A stretch of DNA of 64,000 bases from Chaetorhynchus papuensis (Eukaryota > Chordata > Aves > Passeriformes > Rhipiduridae), in contig VWYX01001221.1 of assembly GCA_013396525.1 (NCBI GenBank), positions 48,270-112,269 on the forward strand. Direction: 5' to 3'. Every line of letters begins with the position of its first letter. Positions within the stretch are counted from its first letter, which is position 1. The notes under the pieces are model-generated. The model ran no database searches. It worked only from the letters and a program-made list of their open reading frames with translations, and was not told where the DNA came from. Position numbers and translations under genes: made by a program. Shown here piece after piece: positions 39,211 to 52,900 of this stretch.

Positions 39211-39441
39211 GTAGGTTTAGTTTAGGTGCTCGGAAGGACTTCTTCGCCCTGAGGGTGGGCAGGCCCTGGCACAGGGTGCCCAGAGAAGCTGTGGCTGCTC
39301 CATCCCTGGAAGTGTCCAAGGCCAGGTTGGATGGGGCTCTGAACACCCAGGTTCAGTGGAAGGTGTCCCTGCCCATGGCAGGAGTTGGAATAGATGATCT
39401 TTAAGGTCCCTTCCAACCCAAACCATTCCATGATCCTGTGA
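39211..39441 (+). mobile_element. CR1 LINE 3'-end fragment at the edge of the PPM1E promoter
   Basis: GTGCCCAGAGAAGCTGTGGC, CATCCCTGGAAGTGTCCAAG, GTCCCTGCCCATGGCAGGAG and CCCTTCCAACCCAAACCATT follow the CR1 3' end in sense orientation, finishing with CCATGATCCTGTGAT, the imperfect 8-bp terminal repeat of CR1. It starts about 600 bases upstream of the PPM1E ATG, so it sits at the border of the CpG-rich block. Confidence 0.95.
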
Positions 39442-42400
39442 TAAATTACATATTATACAATATCTACACATTCCATGTTCTGGCAAAGGAGAACTTGTGA
39501 GAAGCTGAAGATGCTACACCAACCAAAACTTAAAAGATAACCCGTCAGTGGGAGACAAACTGTAGTGAATATTCTCTTGCTGTCTAATAAATGTCTTTCA
39601 TTTGTGAAAGGCATTTTGGCTTGTTTTATTCATTGCTGCTGGAAAGCTATTTTCAGAGCTATCAGGTCCATAAATACCAATAATGAACAGGTATAATTGC
39701 CACACATTTAAAATAGCTTGTACACATGGGAGGGAACGATATCCTTAATGTCAGATATACTTTGAAAAATGGTGAAATCACGAGCCTCATATGCAAAAAG
39801 ATCCTCAAATTTTTATGTATTGTAACAGGGACAGTATCTTGCTGAAACCTGTTGTTCTCTGCATTGTAGTAATTACCTCTGCATGTCAGGTGCTCCTGTA
39901 AATCCGTCTTCTGTTTGGTGAATTATTTTAGAGCCAAACTAATTTTAGAATATTTCCGGCAACTGCATTGACTGATCATATTGCAATCTTGTGAATATGT
40001 AAAAGCCCTGAGAGTTAAAAATGTGAGTGTCACAGTTAGTCTTAGTCTTTCACAGCCGACAGTGACAGAAAATCACATCACTTCTCCTGGAAGGTTATCT
40101 CTAAGCAATATTTTTCTTTATGCCATTTCTTTATTTTCGATTTAACACTTGTTTATTTAGGGGTGCCAGGTGGGTTTGAAGGGTAAGTAGCACTGAAGGG
40201 TAAGAAAAATTGCAGTTCTTTTTGAGCAGAGAGCTCCCAGTTGCAGCTGACGATGTCATTGCTGGATTTTGTTTTTTATTTTTTTTTACGTTTGTGTGTT
40301 CTGCATCATCAGTGAGTCACAAGCCCTGGGAGGATGCATATCAATGCAAGTATCACAAAGCAGTTTTATCTTCATGATTAGTTGTTTTTCACTAGGAATC
40401 CAGAGGCAGTTGGAGTTTCCAAGAAACTATAATCCAGATAATCTTGGTGTAATATGATCTGAATTATAAAAATTCCTCTTATAACAATGTCTTAGGGAAG
40501 TAACAGCTAATTCAACAAGATGCAAGATCAGCTTCATGTTGTATGACAAACAGTAATTAAACCTATCTAAGAAGAGATTCAAAAGCATTTAGGCAGCCTG
40601 TTAATAAATTTTTTGTTAATTCCATATATTTTTTTAGTTGTTTCAAACAGCACAGAAGAGAATCTGGGAGTAATACCTACTCCGTTTCATGTTGAAATGT
40701 TAAAGTTACCAGATGTCCTTGATTCATCTTGGCAGTCCCCATGTGCTTTTCATCATTTGTCTCGTGGCAGAAGACACTAATTAAAATGAAATAGAGTAGA
40801 ACTCCACGCTCAGGACACTTTGTCAACTTTTGGCACTACGGTCAAGTCGGGATTGTTTTGCTGTGATATTAAATAGAGAGCTGACGGCTCCCGGCCATGC
40901 TGACATTTGTTTCTGGGAGGGAAAGGTGGAAAACCGTTCCCATTAAGCTGGAACGTGGAGCATACGCTCGCTGTGGGTGGTGTGGCTGAGCCAGGCAGGA
41001 GGAACCTGCTGGCCCTGCTCTCTGTGGGGCCGCTGGGGTGGGCAATTCCCCCAGGAGGAGCCACCCTGCTCCTCAGCGCTGCCCAGAAAAGGAAGCTCTG
41101 AGCACAATGTGCTACCCCGCTGATCGCCCAGAGCGTGTGCTCGGTGCTGTTACGAAATGTTTGGAGTGTTCAGGAACTCTGGGAGCTAAATTTAGAGTGC
41201 CTGGCTGCACTCTGGGTATGGCTGGGTGGCAGCCGAGTGGATGGTTCCTATGGGATGAGGGGAGGTGGATGGAATAGACTCACGATTCACAACGTTCTGA
41301 GTCTGATACCATTGCCAATCATATGGAAAATAAGGTTTGCACTTGATGTGAGATGGAAACATGGGTGTTTGTATCCTTTTCAGCTTAATCATGTTGGTTT
41401 TTTGTTTTAAAAAAGAACGTTTTACAGTATTGTTTTGGAAGAAATCTGTTTTAATTTAGCCTTAAAATGATGCCTTCCTCTTTCTCATTTGCTGTTGAGA
41501 AATAAGCAGGGTTCGAACAGGCCTCAGGGAGGTGACCTGAATTGTATGGAGGGCAAAAAGAAGTGCTTTTTAATTCTTTGTAACCTTTGGAAGTGATTCC
41601 TGTGGGCTGACAAACAGAAGACATGTAGGGTCATGAAGAATGCTTTGACAACTCTTAACATACCTGTGATATATGATCTGATACCATACAAATGAGTTTA
41701 ATGGGAAAAATCCAGTGGTAAATGCCTCTTCAAAGTAGGGCTTCGTTCTTTAAAAAGTAGGGCTTTTGCAGTAAACCTGAATTAATTTTAGAAGCTTTAT
41801 TCAATTTTAATAATGCCAGTTGCCTAAGACTAAAGACAGCAAGAATTTGTAAGGAATACAGCGAGAAGACTCTTGTTGACAGAGTCAACATCCATCAAGC
41901 CCCAGTTAATTTTCTTAGGTTCAGTCTGTTCAACTGCAGCTTTAAAAAGCTGAGTAACTTCTGTCACCACAATTTTACTGACTCCTTTACCACAATAAAT
42001 ACTGTATTGAGGTGTTCCTAAACGCCAAAGTCCTTCTCTCTTTTTCTTTCTCTTACTATTTTTCTTTCAAGTTTTTGAGGTCAAGTGAGCTTTTCCAGAT
42101 TAATAGTCAAAGATGATTCTGAAATATCCCTATCCATTGCAAAACACGGGATTTCAGGCCTGAATCCCACTTCCAGCTGTCATGGAAATTTCCAGTCCCA
42201 TCCCAAAGGAAAATTCCATTTTCAGCCTTCCATTCAAACCCTTGTTTAGGAAAGGGTGTGGTTTGAATTCGTATCTCCCTCAAACCCCACTGATGCAGCT
42301 GATTCTAACTTCTTTCCACAGCCTCAAACCCTATGATTTAGCCACAGAAACTTGTGTTCACTTCACAAATTAATGAATGAATAACTTTAGAGAGATTGAT

Positions 42401-45400
42401 TTATGTGACATAACGCATTTACCATCAAAAGTGTAGTGAGCAGTAAGCTTATCTAGTAAAAAGGAGTGTTACAATCTCATATTGACAATGCTGCACTTTA
42501 CCAGCATTATTTTCTTGCTAAGGAGTCAACTTGTTCTTTAGCCCAAAACATTTTAATTTAGTAACATATATGATACAAAAAGAATTACTAAGTGAGTGGA
42601 GTTGTAACTGTGTTGCTAAATTTGCAGCAGTTCACACTAAATAAATTAAGAGCATTAGAAGGATATGTGTCAGAAATTTAAGCCCCCAACGTAATGCAAA
42701 CTGAGTGAGTATTCAAACAGCGTTATTTGTGGCCTTTGAGGAAGACATCGAGATCCAATTAGAACCATTTGTTGGGGACTGTAGAGTTTCTTTTTTACTT
42801 TCCTATATATGTTATAAAATACTTTAAACATTCCCCATTCTCATTGTTTGAAACTGAAATGTGATTTATTTTTTTTTAATATCCCGATGCTTCTTTGGCT
42901 CTGTTTAAATCAAAGGCAAGTAATTCTTGTAATAAAGTGAGCAGTATTAGCTATAATTCTTCAAAGACTACTTAGTAAAACACAGACTTTTCTATGCATT
43001 CTTTTGGCACATAATCTAACATTTTTACTACTTGTGTAATGATGGAACTATTGGTTTTAATGCCATTTATTATTTCAATAGATAGAGTTAAAAATGTGTA
43101 GAGCTTAGGCTCTCTAATAGATAGATAGTGGATATTGTAGGAATATTTCTTGCTTGTGGGAAGCAAGACAGGAGCTGACAGTTTAACAGTGGGTGCATTT
43201 GTGGGTGAAATTCAGTACTGGGAAAGGGGCCAGTTCCCGGTGATTTCATTCTTCAGGATAGAACATTAATGCAGGCATCTTGCTCCAGCCAAGGGAAGCC
43301 AACTCCCCTGACCCTAATCATCCCAAATGAGCGCATGGCCAGCAGCCACGAGACACTGAGTGCCCAGCCTGGGGAGCAGGCAGAGGGAAGCCCGGAGCAG
43401 GTAGCAGCTGGCACTGGTTCCTGGAGCCGAGGGGCTGCTGCGGAGGAGGGCTGGCCAGGCTGCTCCAGGACACTGCCAGCGCCACATTCCCCTGCAGCCA
43501 ACCTCCCTGGGCGAGCTCTTAGCAGGGCCCTTGTGCTTGAGCTGCTTTGGGAACACAGGCTGACCTCCCTGGGTCTCATCCTTTTAAAAAGCTGTTATTC
43601 CCCTTCTGTGCTCTGCTGTGTTACTGCCATGTCAGCGCTCTGTTTATTCCATTTCCCTCAAGGATAAGAAAGAATCAAACCATACTTCAGACTTTACCAC
43701 ATATATTTCACATAGAGTTAACCAGTACAACACATCTTAATGTGCCTTTCTAAAGAATTATTATCCTGAGTGTGGTAAAGACAGTCTCTTTTGAGAAGAT
43801 GGAGCACAATGACTTGTCCTTCCAACTTTCCTATCTTCTTTTGTTCAGGAAAAAGGGTGGAGTTCAAAAAGCAGGCAGTAAGGATTTCACCTTTGTTGTT
43901 AATCCATGAAATACCTGAGAATAAATCTGATTCTAAATTTAGTCCCCCTGTAAAATAACTAAAGGAACAGTAACTGAAATTCAACAGGAAAATGGTTGTT
44001 ATATTTTAAATGTACTTTTCTCAGCTCTGTATTCAACACTCAGGTTAGTAGTCAAATCTCCTTTCCCCATGAATCAATCACTTTGTGATTGACTTCAACA
44101 GGAAACTGATTTCCTACCTTGAACCTTGGCTACACCTTTGCACCTCCAGTTAAGCTATTTATTCTCCATGTTTCCTAAAATTTACTCTACTAAGAGGCTA
44201 GCTGGTTCCTCAGTATTTCATAATGGAAAAGGTGTAGAACACATCAAATCAGGAATAAATAAATTGTTATTTTCCATGTCCAAACTAAAGAGTTTCGTAG
44301 CAGGACTCAGGGCTTGAGAATTCTCCTGTGACCGCAGTGTTTGCCTGTTGCCAAGGCCTGTGGTGGGATCTGGATTCTTGTTGTGGTGACGAAATAAGTT
44401 CCTCCACCACAAGTAAATGTCGTCCCCACAAAATGGAATCATTTCAAACTCAGCATGACAGTTAAAGCCTTTGGCTTTCAGCAAACTGGGACTTAAGCAG
44501 CAAATCAAACAACCCATTTTCTTTTTGATGCAGTGCCATGATGTTGGCTACTTAGAATCTCACTTTTTGTGTGTAATAAAATTCTTTTCTGCCCCTCGCT
44601 GTTGGGCACTGATGCTGTGACATGCATGAGAATTCCAGGCACACATGGGAAAAAAAATCAACTTGCTATGGAAGATTTACTGGTGAGGCAACGGTCAAAT
44701 TTTTTCTTTCTCTGCAATTCTGAGCCTGGAACAGCTTCCTTGTCTCCAGCAGATGAGAACGAAATCTGGCTCATTTAATCTAATTTTGTCTCCGCCAACA
44801 GATCTTTCTCTCAGTTCTGGTCTGCAGAGCTGATTTTTATAATAGCTTCAATAGGAAAAAAAGAGAGAAAAATTAAAAAATCTCAGCATATAGAGCCTCC
44901 AATGTTTCCTCTGGACATTTTTTAACTCCTACTGTTAACCAGTAACTGTGCATCTTTTTTATTTGAATAATGATGCCCATAACGCTGGAAGCTCTCTTTA
45001 CTCAGCCAAAACCATTTATCTTGTTATAACAGGATCAGCATCTCAGCTGGGGTTTTTGGATGCTACTCTACTACAAACAAAATTAAAACCACAGTCAGCC
45101 GAAATTAATAGTATATGGGAGCCACACTGTTACTCTGCTCACACATGGAAGGACGTGTGGAGGGTGTTAAATCCCAGCACAATACATTGAGAGAAATGGA
45201 TTTTTCCATAATTACCAAGCCCCGTAGATAGCAGCTATCACCAGGAACCAGGAGAGCTCCCGAAAATAGTGCTCCAACATTCCTAATGGATGGTTTTCCT
45301 TGTGGCTACGTCGGCAAGAGCTCGGTGCCAGCTCCCCCCCCCTCCCGCACTGCAATACGTAGGAAGCCTTTATTCCCAAACGGGAGCGTTTGCTTGCTGA

Positions 45401-46559
45401 CATCACATGCGGTAGGATCCTTTTGTTTGCCTGTGTCTCCTGCATTGAAATGTTTGTCTGAGTCACAGATCCCGCTGCCTCCCTTCCCCTATGTCATGCT
45501 GCTTGCTTCAGAGCTTCTCCCTGACTCACAGTTTTTAAATTTTGACACAGCCTGGTTTGCTGCATGGCAACTCAATACTTTTCCCTTTAATATTTTATTA
45601 TGTAATTTTTATCTAAACCCTATAATGATGCAAAAAACACTGCCTTTTCTTTTTTTTTTTCCCAGCCTTTTTTGAATAGAGAGATTTTATGACTCAGATT
45701 CAGCACTGAATTTTGTTTCAAGGCAAAGTCAGTTTAGTGTATACTAAATTAAAAATTTAAGATAGTGACTCCCACAACTTGAATTCTCCATTTAGCTGCT
45801 GGCTGAGTTTCCTCAGCTCTAACGTTACTGAGTGCTCTGCCAAAAGGGGTCATCTCTGTGCATGTGTACAAACACTTCTCATAATTGAAGTAATTACTAT
45901 TTTGCAGTGCAGCACCTTTCTTCTCCTCTAATAATCTCCTCAATTTGTTTTCTCTTAATAAAAAGAGGACAAAAAGCTGCTGTGCTTTCAGCGTACACTC
46001 ATTCTCTGGGTTTAGGCTCTGGAGCTGCTGATATTGCTGGTGCCTAAGTCTGGGTTTCCTTTTTATTACAGCCACGAACAAAAGAGATCCTGATTACAGC
46101 ATGAAATGAAATGAAGAACATGGAAGTCAGGGCTATGCAGCAGCTTGGTTCAAGCCTGAGTCATGGTAAAATATTCCCACTTACTGAGACAGAAACACAA
46201 AATTATCGTGCTGGATTAAATCCTTTGTCCTTCAGAGCCAGTCTTTCATCTCTGTTGTTGCCACTACAGGAAAAAGGAGAAGTTCAAAGCAGAGCTTTGA
46301 TTGTCCTTGACCAAGGACTTTGCGGCAGGTGAGGGCTAAAGCCCCACTCTGGTGTAGCACTGAAAGCTGCATTTCTCTTCCAGCATCCACTGCCTGTGTC
46401 CTGCTCGGAGCCTGTGGTGAGCACAGTGCTGCATCCAACCTCCTTAAAATTCACGTACACACAAAGCCAGATGACTGATCCACATGCCTGTCATTAAATG
46501 TGCTGTGCTACAGGCTCTCATTTCATTGTCTTTTTACCCAGTGTGAAAAGATGGAGTTG
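39442..46559. other. Intergenic region between PPM1E and RAD51C
   Basis: AT-rich, mostly unique sequence between the divergently placed PPM1E 5' end and the RAD51C 3' end. I see a short TAGATAGATAG tract near 43118-43128, C runs near 45337 and pyrimidine tracts near 45650. No exon, RNA gene or recognisable repeat body was found. Open frames of up to about 130 codons (for example 43269-43667 and 45286-45675) have no family motif. Confidence 0.7.
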
Positions 46560-46617
46560 TAGCCCCCACAACCCCCCCACCGCACAAAAAAACCCCAAAA
46601 AATAAAACCAACCCCAA
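46560..46617 (-). terminator. RAD51C: G/U-rich downstream element of RAD51C 3' end
   Basis: Read on the minus strand, the sequence after the polyadenylation signal is GGGGTTGGTTTTATTTTTTG, then further G and T runs up to GGGGGGGTTGTGGGGG. This is the expected G/U-rich element located 35-100 bases after AATAAA. Confidence 0.65.
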
Positions 46618-46650
46618 AGCTGAAGCCACTTGTTATAGAAAACATAGATT

Positions 46651-46656
46651 TTTATT
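46651..46656 (-). terminator. RAD51C: RAD51C polyadenylation signal AATAAA
   Basis: AATAAA on the minus strand lies about 185 bases after the RAD51C stop codon and is followed by a strong G/U-rich stretch. It predicts a short 3' untranslated region of roughly 200 bases. Confidence 0.75.
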
Positions 46657-46839
46657 ATAAAAGTACAATTATGCCATACACAAAGGAATTTCGGGCCACA
46701 GAAATTTGCACGTTGCAGTCTTAATATTAAAATAAAAGTCTAGAGCAGGAACTGAAGTTGAGAGTCTCTCAGGCTGCCTTTGGCTACACATCCACTCTGC
46801 CACTGCTCTCCTGCAGGTTTTTAACATTCCACTTTGCAA

Positions 46840-46947
46840 TCACTGGTGCTCCTCCTCCTCTGTCCGTGGCCGCTTCCGAGGGTTCCTCTCGGTCCCTTCT
46901 GCGCTGTGAGTGGCAGCTGGAGGCTGCACATCTCGGAAGCCATGGGA
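46840..46947 (-). CDS. RAD51C: RAD51C exon 9 and stop
   Basis: 108 nt including TGA (46840-46842), residues 334-368: SHGFRDVQPPAATHS through RNPRKRPRTEEEEHQ. It aligns with the human C-terminus (QGFRD, RKRSRDPEEEL), is one residue longer, and keeps the basic nuclear localisation signal followed by an acidic end. Acceptor TTGCAG|TCCC. Confidence 0.94.
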   Translation of the reverse strand, partial: SHGFRDVQPPAATHSAEGTERNPRKRPRTEEEEHQ

Positions 46948-49900
46948 CTGCAAGATGGAAGGAAAATCATGAGCTAAGGCTTGGAGGGATAGAAAGCATG
47001 AGTAACCAGTTCCCAGAAGATCGGAACAAGGGATGATGCTGCCATTTATTTGGGATGAGCAGCCACAGAATGTTTATAGACCAAGTTAAGCTCAGCACTG
47101 CAAACTTTACAACACATGTGCCTCATTTTGTTTTTTAAAGATATTTTATTTTCACCAACCAGTCTATCACTTTCATTTTACTGTTTATCACCCCTATGGC
47201 TATGAAAAACTGTTTCTCTGTAAATTAACTTCTGTTGCCTATTTAAATAAATCAAAAGATAAATCCATCAGCTCCCACAGAAGCAAGGAGATGACTGGAT
47301 TAATTGCCTCAGTCATTTTCAGAAACAAAACTGTGAATTTCTACAACCTAGGATATTTTTGTTCCATGTACCTACTTAATGAACTGAAAACATCAATGAG
47401 ACATTGTAAGAGAACAGCAGAGCTGAATCTGTCTCTAGACTGCAAAGACTGTTCCAGCATAGTAATTTATGGGACACAATAGGATGAAAACCTTTGACTG
47501 CCAAAAACTAAATGTAGAAGTGAAAACTACATGCTGCTACTCAGGAGAGTGCTTGAAGTGTTCTATCTGGCCTAGTACCGCTCATATTTTCTGTTGCTGT
47601 AGCTCACAATTTAATTTTTAACCATTTTAAAATATGAAAGATCTCGAAGTCAGTTAGTTAAACATGTCATGGATGCAGATGGAGATGATGAGATGTTGTG
47701 TGAAGCCTGCAACTGTCTGAATTCCCATCTCCAGACAAATGCTGTGCAGAGAGCACTGCTGACAGCTCAGTGAAGACTCTCAGTGCAGACTTAGAGAGGC
47801 AAAGGCATTAATCAGAACACAAAATTGCTTTGCTGATCCAAAATGCTCAGGTAGAGACAATGTGGGGACAAGAGCATTTCAGGAACGCTGACATTTTGGG
47901 TTGGTGCAGTGTGAAAAAAGCAGGCAGAATTACCATCAGATGTGACTCTTCCCAAATGCCAGCGTGTCCCACACCAAGACCAATCCCAAACCCCAGCAAA
48001 ATGTCTTGTTTAAGTCTCCCATTCCTGTATTTCTATTTCTGAATGCCTCACCTAACCCAACCCAGGCTTTTTAAAGGAACAAACAGCAAGAGGTGCCACA
48101 AGGGCAGGATCTGTGCAGCCCCTCTGCTATTTATAAGCAACTCAAGTGTTATTCTAAAGAGCATAATGGGGAATCTTCAAGTTTAATGTTTCACTGCATC
48201 TAATCTCTGCCATTTCCCTGAGGCACAAAGGTGGATCTGTAGCCAACTATCCACTTAATCCAGAATGCTGACTCCCAGTGAAAGCATTCCAAGGGTTATA
48301 AGGGCCAGAACATAAAGTAGACTGCCCAGGATGGATGTCTTGCACTTGGGTACAGGCAGGCACCTTGAAAACACAAGAATTTTGTGTGTATTTGTGAGGT
48401 TTGGTAGTGGGTTTTAGATGGTGAGGAGGTGGCTGCTGGAACCAAGGACAAAGCTCAGACTTGTGTCATTTTGAATTGTTCCTTAATGTCCTCTGGATTT
48501 ACACCCTCTGCAGCAAGACTGGCAAGGGTAGATGGGTTTGTTACCTGAGCAGTGTTCCCACTGCTGGCCTGGCAGACCCTCCACAGCTCAGGGAAACACA
48601 ATTCCTCCCTGGAATTTAGATCCTGGGTCTCTGTCTTTCACTCTGAAATAATCAGGTCACATTCCTGGGAAATTCAGGTGAATCAGCTGAGCTTACTCCC
48701 TTGTGCATAAATCAATTTCCATTTCTATACTCTGCATTTAAGAATGAATCCTGATCAGCCTGTGGAAGAAAGGATTTCATGGGAGAGGAGTTCCACAGCC
48801 CCCTCAGAGTGGTGACTGATGCCAGTGTGCTGGAAAGGACAGGGATAAAAAAAACCCCAGAGCTCAGTCATGAATTTACACATTTCATCAGCTCATGGGC
48901 ACTGAGCAGCCACTTTGCCAATGGTACCAAAGCACCTCATTTGAACATTTCTAAGTCTTAAGGAATTTATTTTTTGTTTTTTAAATATCTTTTTTTGTAT
49001 GCTGGTTATACACAAATCTGACTTGGAAAACACTGGACATGTATTGACATCTTCCAGTTTAACTATGGAATGAGAAATGGTAACAGCAGAGTGTTCTCAG
49101 ACCTGAATTTCATGAAAGAGATGAGGATAATACATTTTTTTACTTAAAGAAATCATCTGCTGAAGCAATTCATCAGGATTAAAGGAAAAAACACAGGGAT
49201 AATCTTAAATTTGAACTAATCTTTGATTAGGATTCACTCTCAACTCTATTTCAAGATTGTTCTGTGCATTCACACAGAAGAGACCATAGGTGTTTTATGG
49301 TGCTTATAAAAATGAAAGAAAAAGGCAATTAAAGTGTCTGAGATAAAACCCATCTGTTTGTCAGCTGGAGAAAAAAGGACTCACACCACATGATCCAAAC
49401 AACCTTGGGATGCAGTCCCACTTCCCCTTCCAATCTTTATAAAACTATATATTTGCAGTATTTCTTCTGTCCAGGTGAATACATTCAGGAGTGGGGAAAA
49501 AAAAATCCGATTTCTCTTCGAAAGTTTGAGGATCTCATCTGATGGCAGCATTAAAATCTGCAGAAAATGCTATGGCAACGTGTTTCCATGAGGACACAGA
49601 GCAAATAGTTACGGAATTGTACCTATGGATCTGACGTTTGAGGATATAAGAGCTGAGTGGTGCTGTCTTTTTAAACCTAAATACAGCTTAGACAGCATCT
49701 CTTCTCATTAATATGTATCTAAACACTCCACAATAGGAAATAATCACAGGATTTAACTAGGGATGAATAAGGACTCCAGCCATAAGCTGGAAGCTCCTTA
49801 CATGATAGTGGCAGAAGAGAAAAATCTGTGTATATTGGCTGGTGTAGGGTCAGTGTAGGATAAACACCACGTGGTTTATACCACACATAAAGCAGAGATG

Positions 49901-52900
49901 GGGAAATACCTGTGGAACAAAGCACTGGTGAGGCCTCTGGAATATCAGCTTTAATTCTGGTCATCCTGATCCTAAAAAGATGAACTCAGCTGGAACAGAT
50001 GCAAAGAGCCACCTGAGAAACAACACCCTACCTGACCAGGGAGGAAACAGTTCAGGTCTCCCAAAATGAAGGCTCAGATTGTTCTTGGTAATTGCACTTA
50101 GGCCAAAAGTTAACACCAAGGGCAGATAAAATAAGCAGCACTAGCAGCAGAACAGGTGGGGACAGGCTGCCTGCACGTTTGATCTGGAAATCAAAAGTAT
50201 TTTAACTCTGAGAGGAAAAAATGCTGGGTCACTTTTCTAAAGAGAAAAGGTGCAAGTTACCCCTAAATCTGGAGATGTCCCAGTATTACTGGTTCCCTTC
50301 AGAAGGCAGCTGAAAAGCAACACTAAAAAAGCAAAGACCATTCTCAGATTTGTCTGAAAATTCTTTTACAGATGACAATGTGCTTCCATCTGTGAATCTC
50401 CATCCCCAAAGGAATACTCACTGTGATGTGATAGGCTATGGTGGACTCCTTCTGACTCGGTGATTTGTACAATGTGGCCAACCTGGTAAAATAAACCCCA
50501 GGTAATTACGATTAATTAATAGAGTAATATAAATTCCAAATTTTTATTTTATTCCCAGTGACCAGACCCAAGTTTTCCTACAGTACCAGTGGAATTCTTA
50601 TGGATGTATTTTCATATAGGTCATTCAAACTGTGGATTCCCATCCTTACATGACCTGTCAGCTCAAACACAATCTAGACCTACTAAAAAGAGTGAATGAT
50701 TAATTAGCCTTGTTTCATCACAGAATCTGATGACATTTTTGGAACAATATCCATTATGAATTAAATCCAAATGTCACTTTCTTAAAATGCAAACAAAAAA
50801 GGTTTTGAGCACAACTCTTCCCTACTCCACTAATCATTTGTTCACTGACCTCTCAAAGCTGGGAGAGACCCTCAAGAATTCCAATACTTCTAGGGAGGCT
50901 TTTTCCACAGATTTCACAAGCCTGTCAATATAACCCAGAGGCTGGAGAAGATGTTCTATTTCTAAGCCTGCCCTTGCCACTGACACACAGCACAACCTTG
51001 AGAAAATAGTTTCCCTTTCATTTCTCCTCTGACACTTCCCTGATTTGGTGCATTTAGACTCTAAGCAATACACCTTGATTTGTGTTCTACAGTAAATGCT
51101 TGCATAATATAGAGAGAAAATTGCAAAGCAGCTCAAAAGCAAAGGGGTTTTCAACCCTTGCCAGGGCTGCTGGTCTGCACCGTGCCCACCTCCCCAAAAC
51201 TCACGCTTACATAAGCCAATCTAGAAAGTGTTCAGCTCTCTGTAGCAAGACGCCCTGCCAAAAATCCTGTTAATTATTTTTGGGGGGTTTTTTCCTCCCT
51301 GAGGTGCCATTCTATTAGAGAGCACGTAATTACAGCCTGAGGAACACTGCCACTTCATGTTAGCTACACAGGGAATTCCTCAGAACATTCAAATGCTGGG
51401 TTATACTTGACAAAATTGCCCGAATCTGGAGCTGCAGAAGCCAGGCTTTCACAAGAGCTCAGCTGGAGCCTCTGACTCAACAGGATCTTTCCTCCCAGCA
51501 AAGAGAACCCTCAGAATTAAGCTCTGACATTTTCAATAGTAGAGAGAAAGGAGGAGACAGGTACCAGAGTTGGCCAAAGCACATTTAAAATTTTTTTTTA
51601 AAAAAGGCGAATGGATCCTCAAACGATCTTTGTGCCTCAATAACTTGATAGAAAAACAACAAAACCACAATGGATCATCAGCTATAGGCGGCCTGTGCAA
51701 AAACAAGACAGCATTGAGCTATTTCTGCTTTTACAGTTGTATCCAGAACTGCTGTTTCTGCAGGCCCCACTCCACGTTAGCTGCAGATTTACATCAGTAA
51801 ATAAGCCACGTTTGTCTGTCCTTGGCTTGTTTTCTGGAACTTCTATCTGCAGCCTTCCTAGCTCTGTTGCAGAAAAAAAAAAAGTTCTTTTCATATATAA
51901 AATTAACTTTTGTTCACTGCAATCATTATGTTGATGCAACTTGTCCTAAAAAGACTGTTAACTAATCAGTGATGTTAATTTAATTCCAAATTAAACAGCC
52001 TGCTGTAATCATTCTGCATTGCCTTCAAACTTAGAATTTAAAAACAAAACTCCCTAAGAAAGTGTCACTGCGTTTTTCCTTCAAACTCAACAAGCAAAAT
52101 TCTGCACAACAACATTCCAGCAGCATTTTTGCTCGCTGTTTGCAGAAGATTAGGGAATTGCAGCACGGCTCCTTAATCTCAAGCTGCTGCATGCTGATAT
52201 TATATACAGAACAAATTTAACTGACCAGGAAAGAGAAATGACCTTGCAATGCAAAGAGGGGAAAGGAGAACCAGGAAACAGAGGAGATCTCATTGCAACA
52301 GACACAATTTCACACTGTTTTTAGAAGGGTCAACCCAGGCTCCACAGCTCAGCCCTGTGCTGGCCATCAGTGCAGCCCCTTCTGCCTCTCTGCAGGTCAC
52401 TGGAGCCTGGAATTGCACAGCTCTCCATGATCCTGCTGCATTCCAAAGCAGAAGGGTCCAGTGGCTGCCCCTGAAGCTCAGGGTCAGCAGCCTGTCCTGA
52501 GGGCCACTGTCTAGGTGGTTTTAAAGCCTTGCTTGGCATCTCTGGCTTTGGACTGACTGGGAATGAAAACGCTGAAGCAAAAAAACTCTACTCAAAGAAA
52601 TTACAGTGGCTACAACCAACCAGAGCAAGGCAAGGAGCCAAATTCAAACCCGTGCTTCAGTCTGAAAGATTCTCCAGTGCCACACTTGTCAATATATGGA
52701 TTTTCCTCACATTTTCACTCACCTCTGACTGTTGTCCCAGTGAAAGATTAAACGGACGGTGGCAGCGTGTCCCCAGCTTTCTCCTGAGGGACACAAAATG
52801 ACAGATCATTATCTCTTATACCACCACCACCATCAGCAAGCTGAAATGAAATTAATCCTCAAAACCCCCCCCATGACTAAAAGAAAATATGCCTTTTTTG

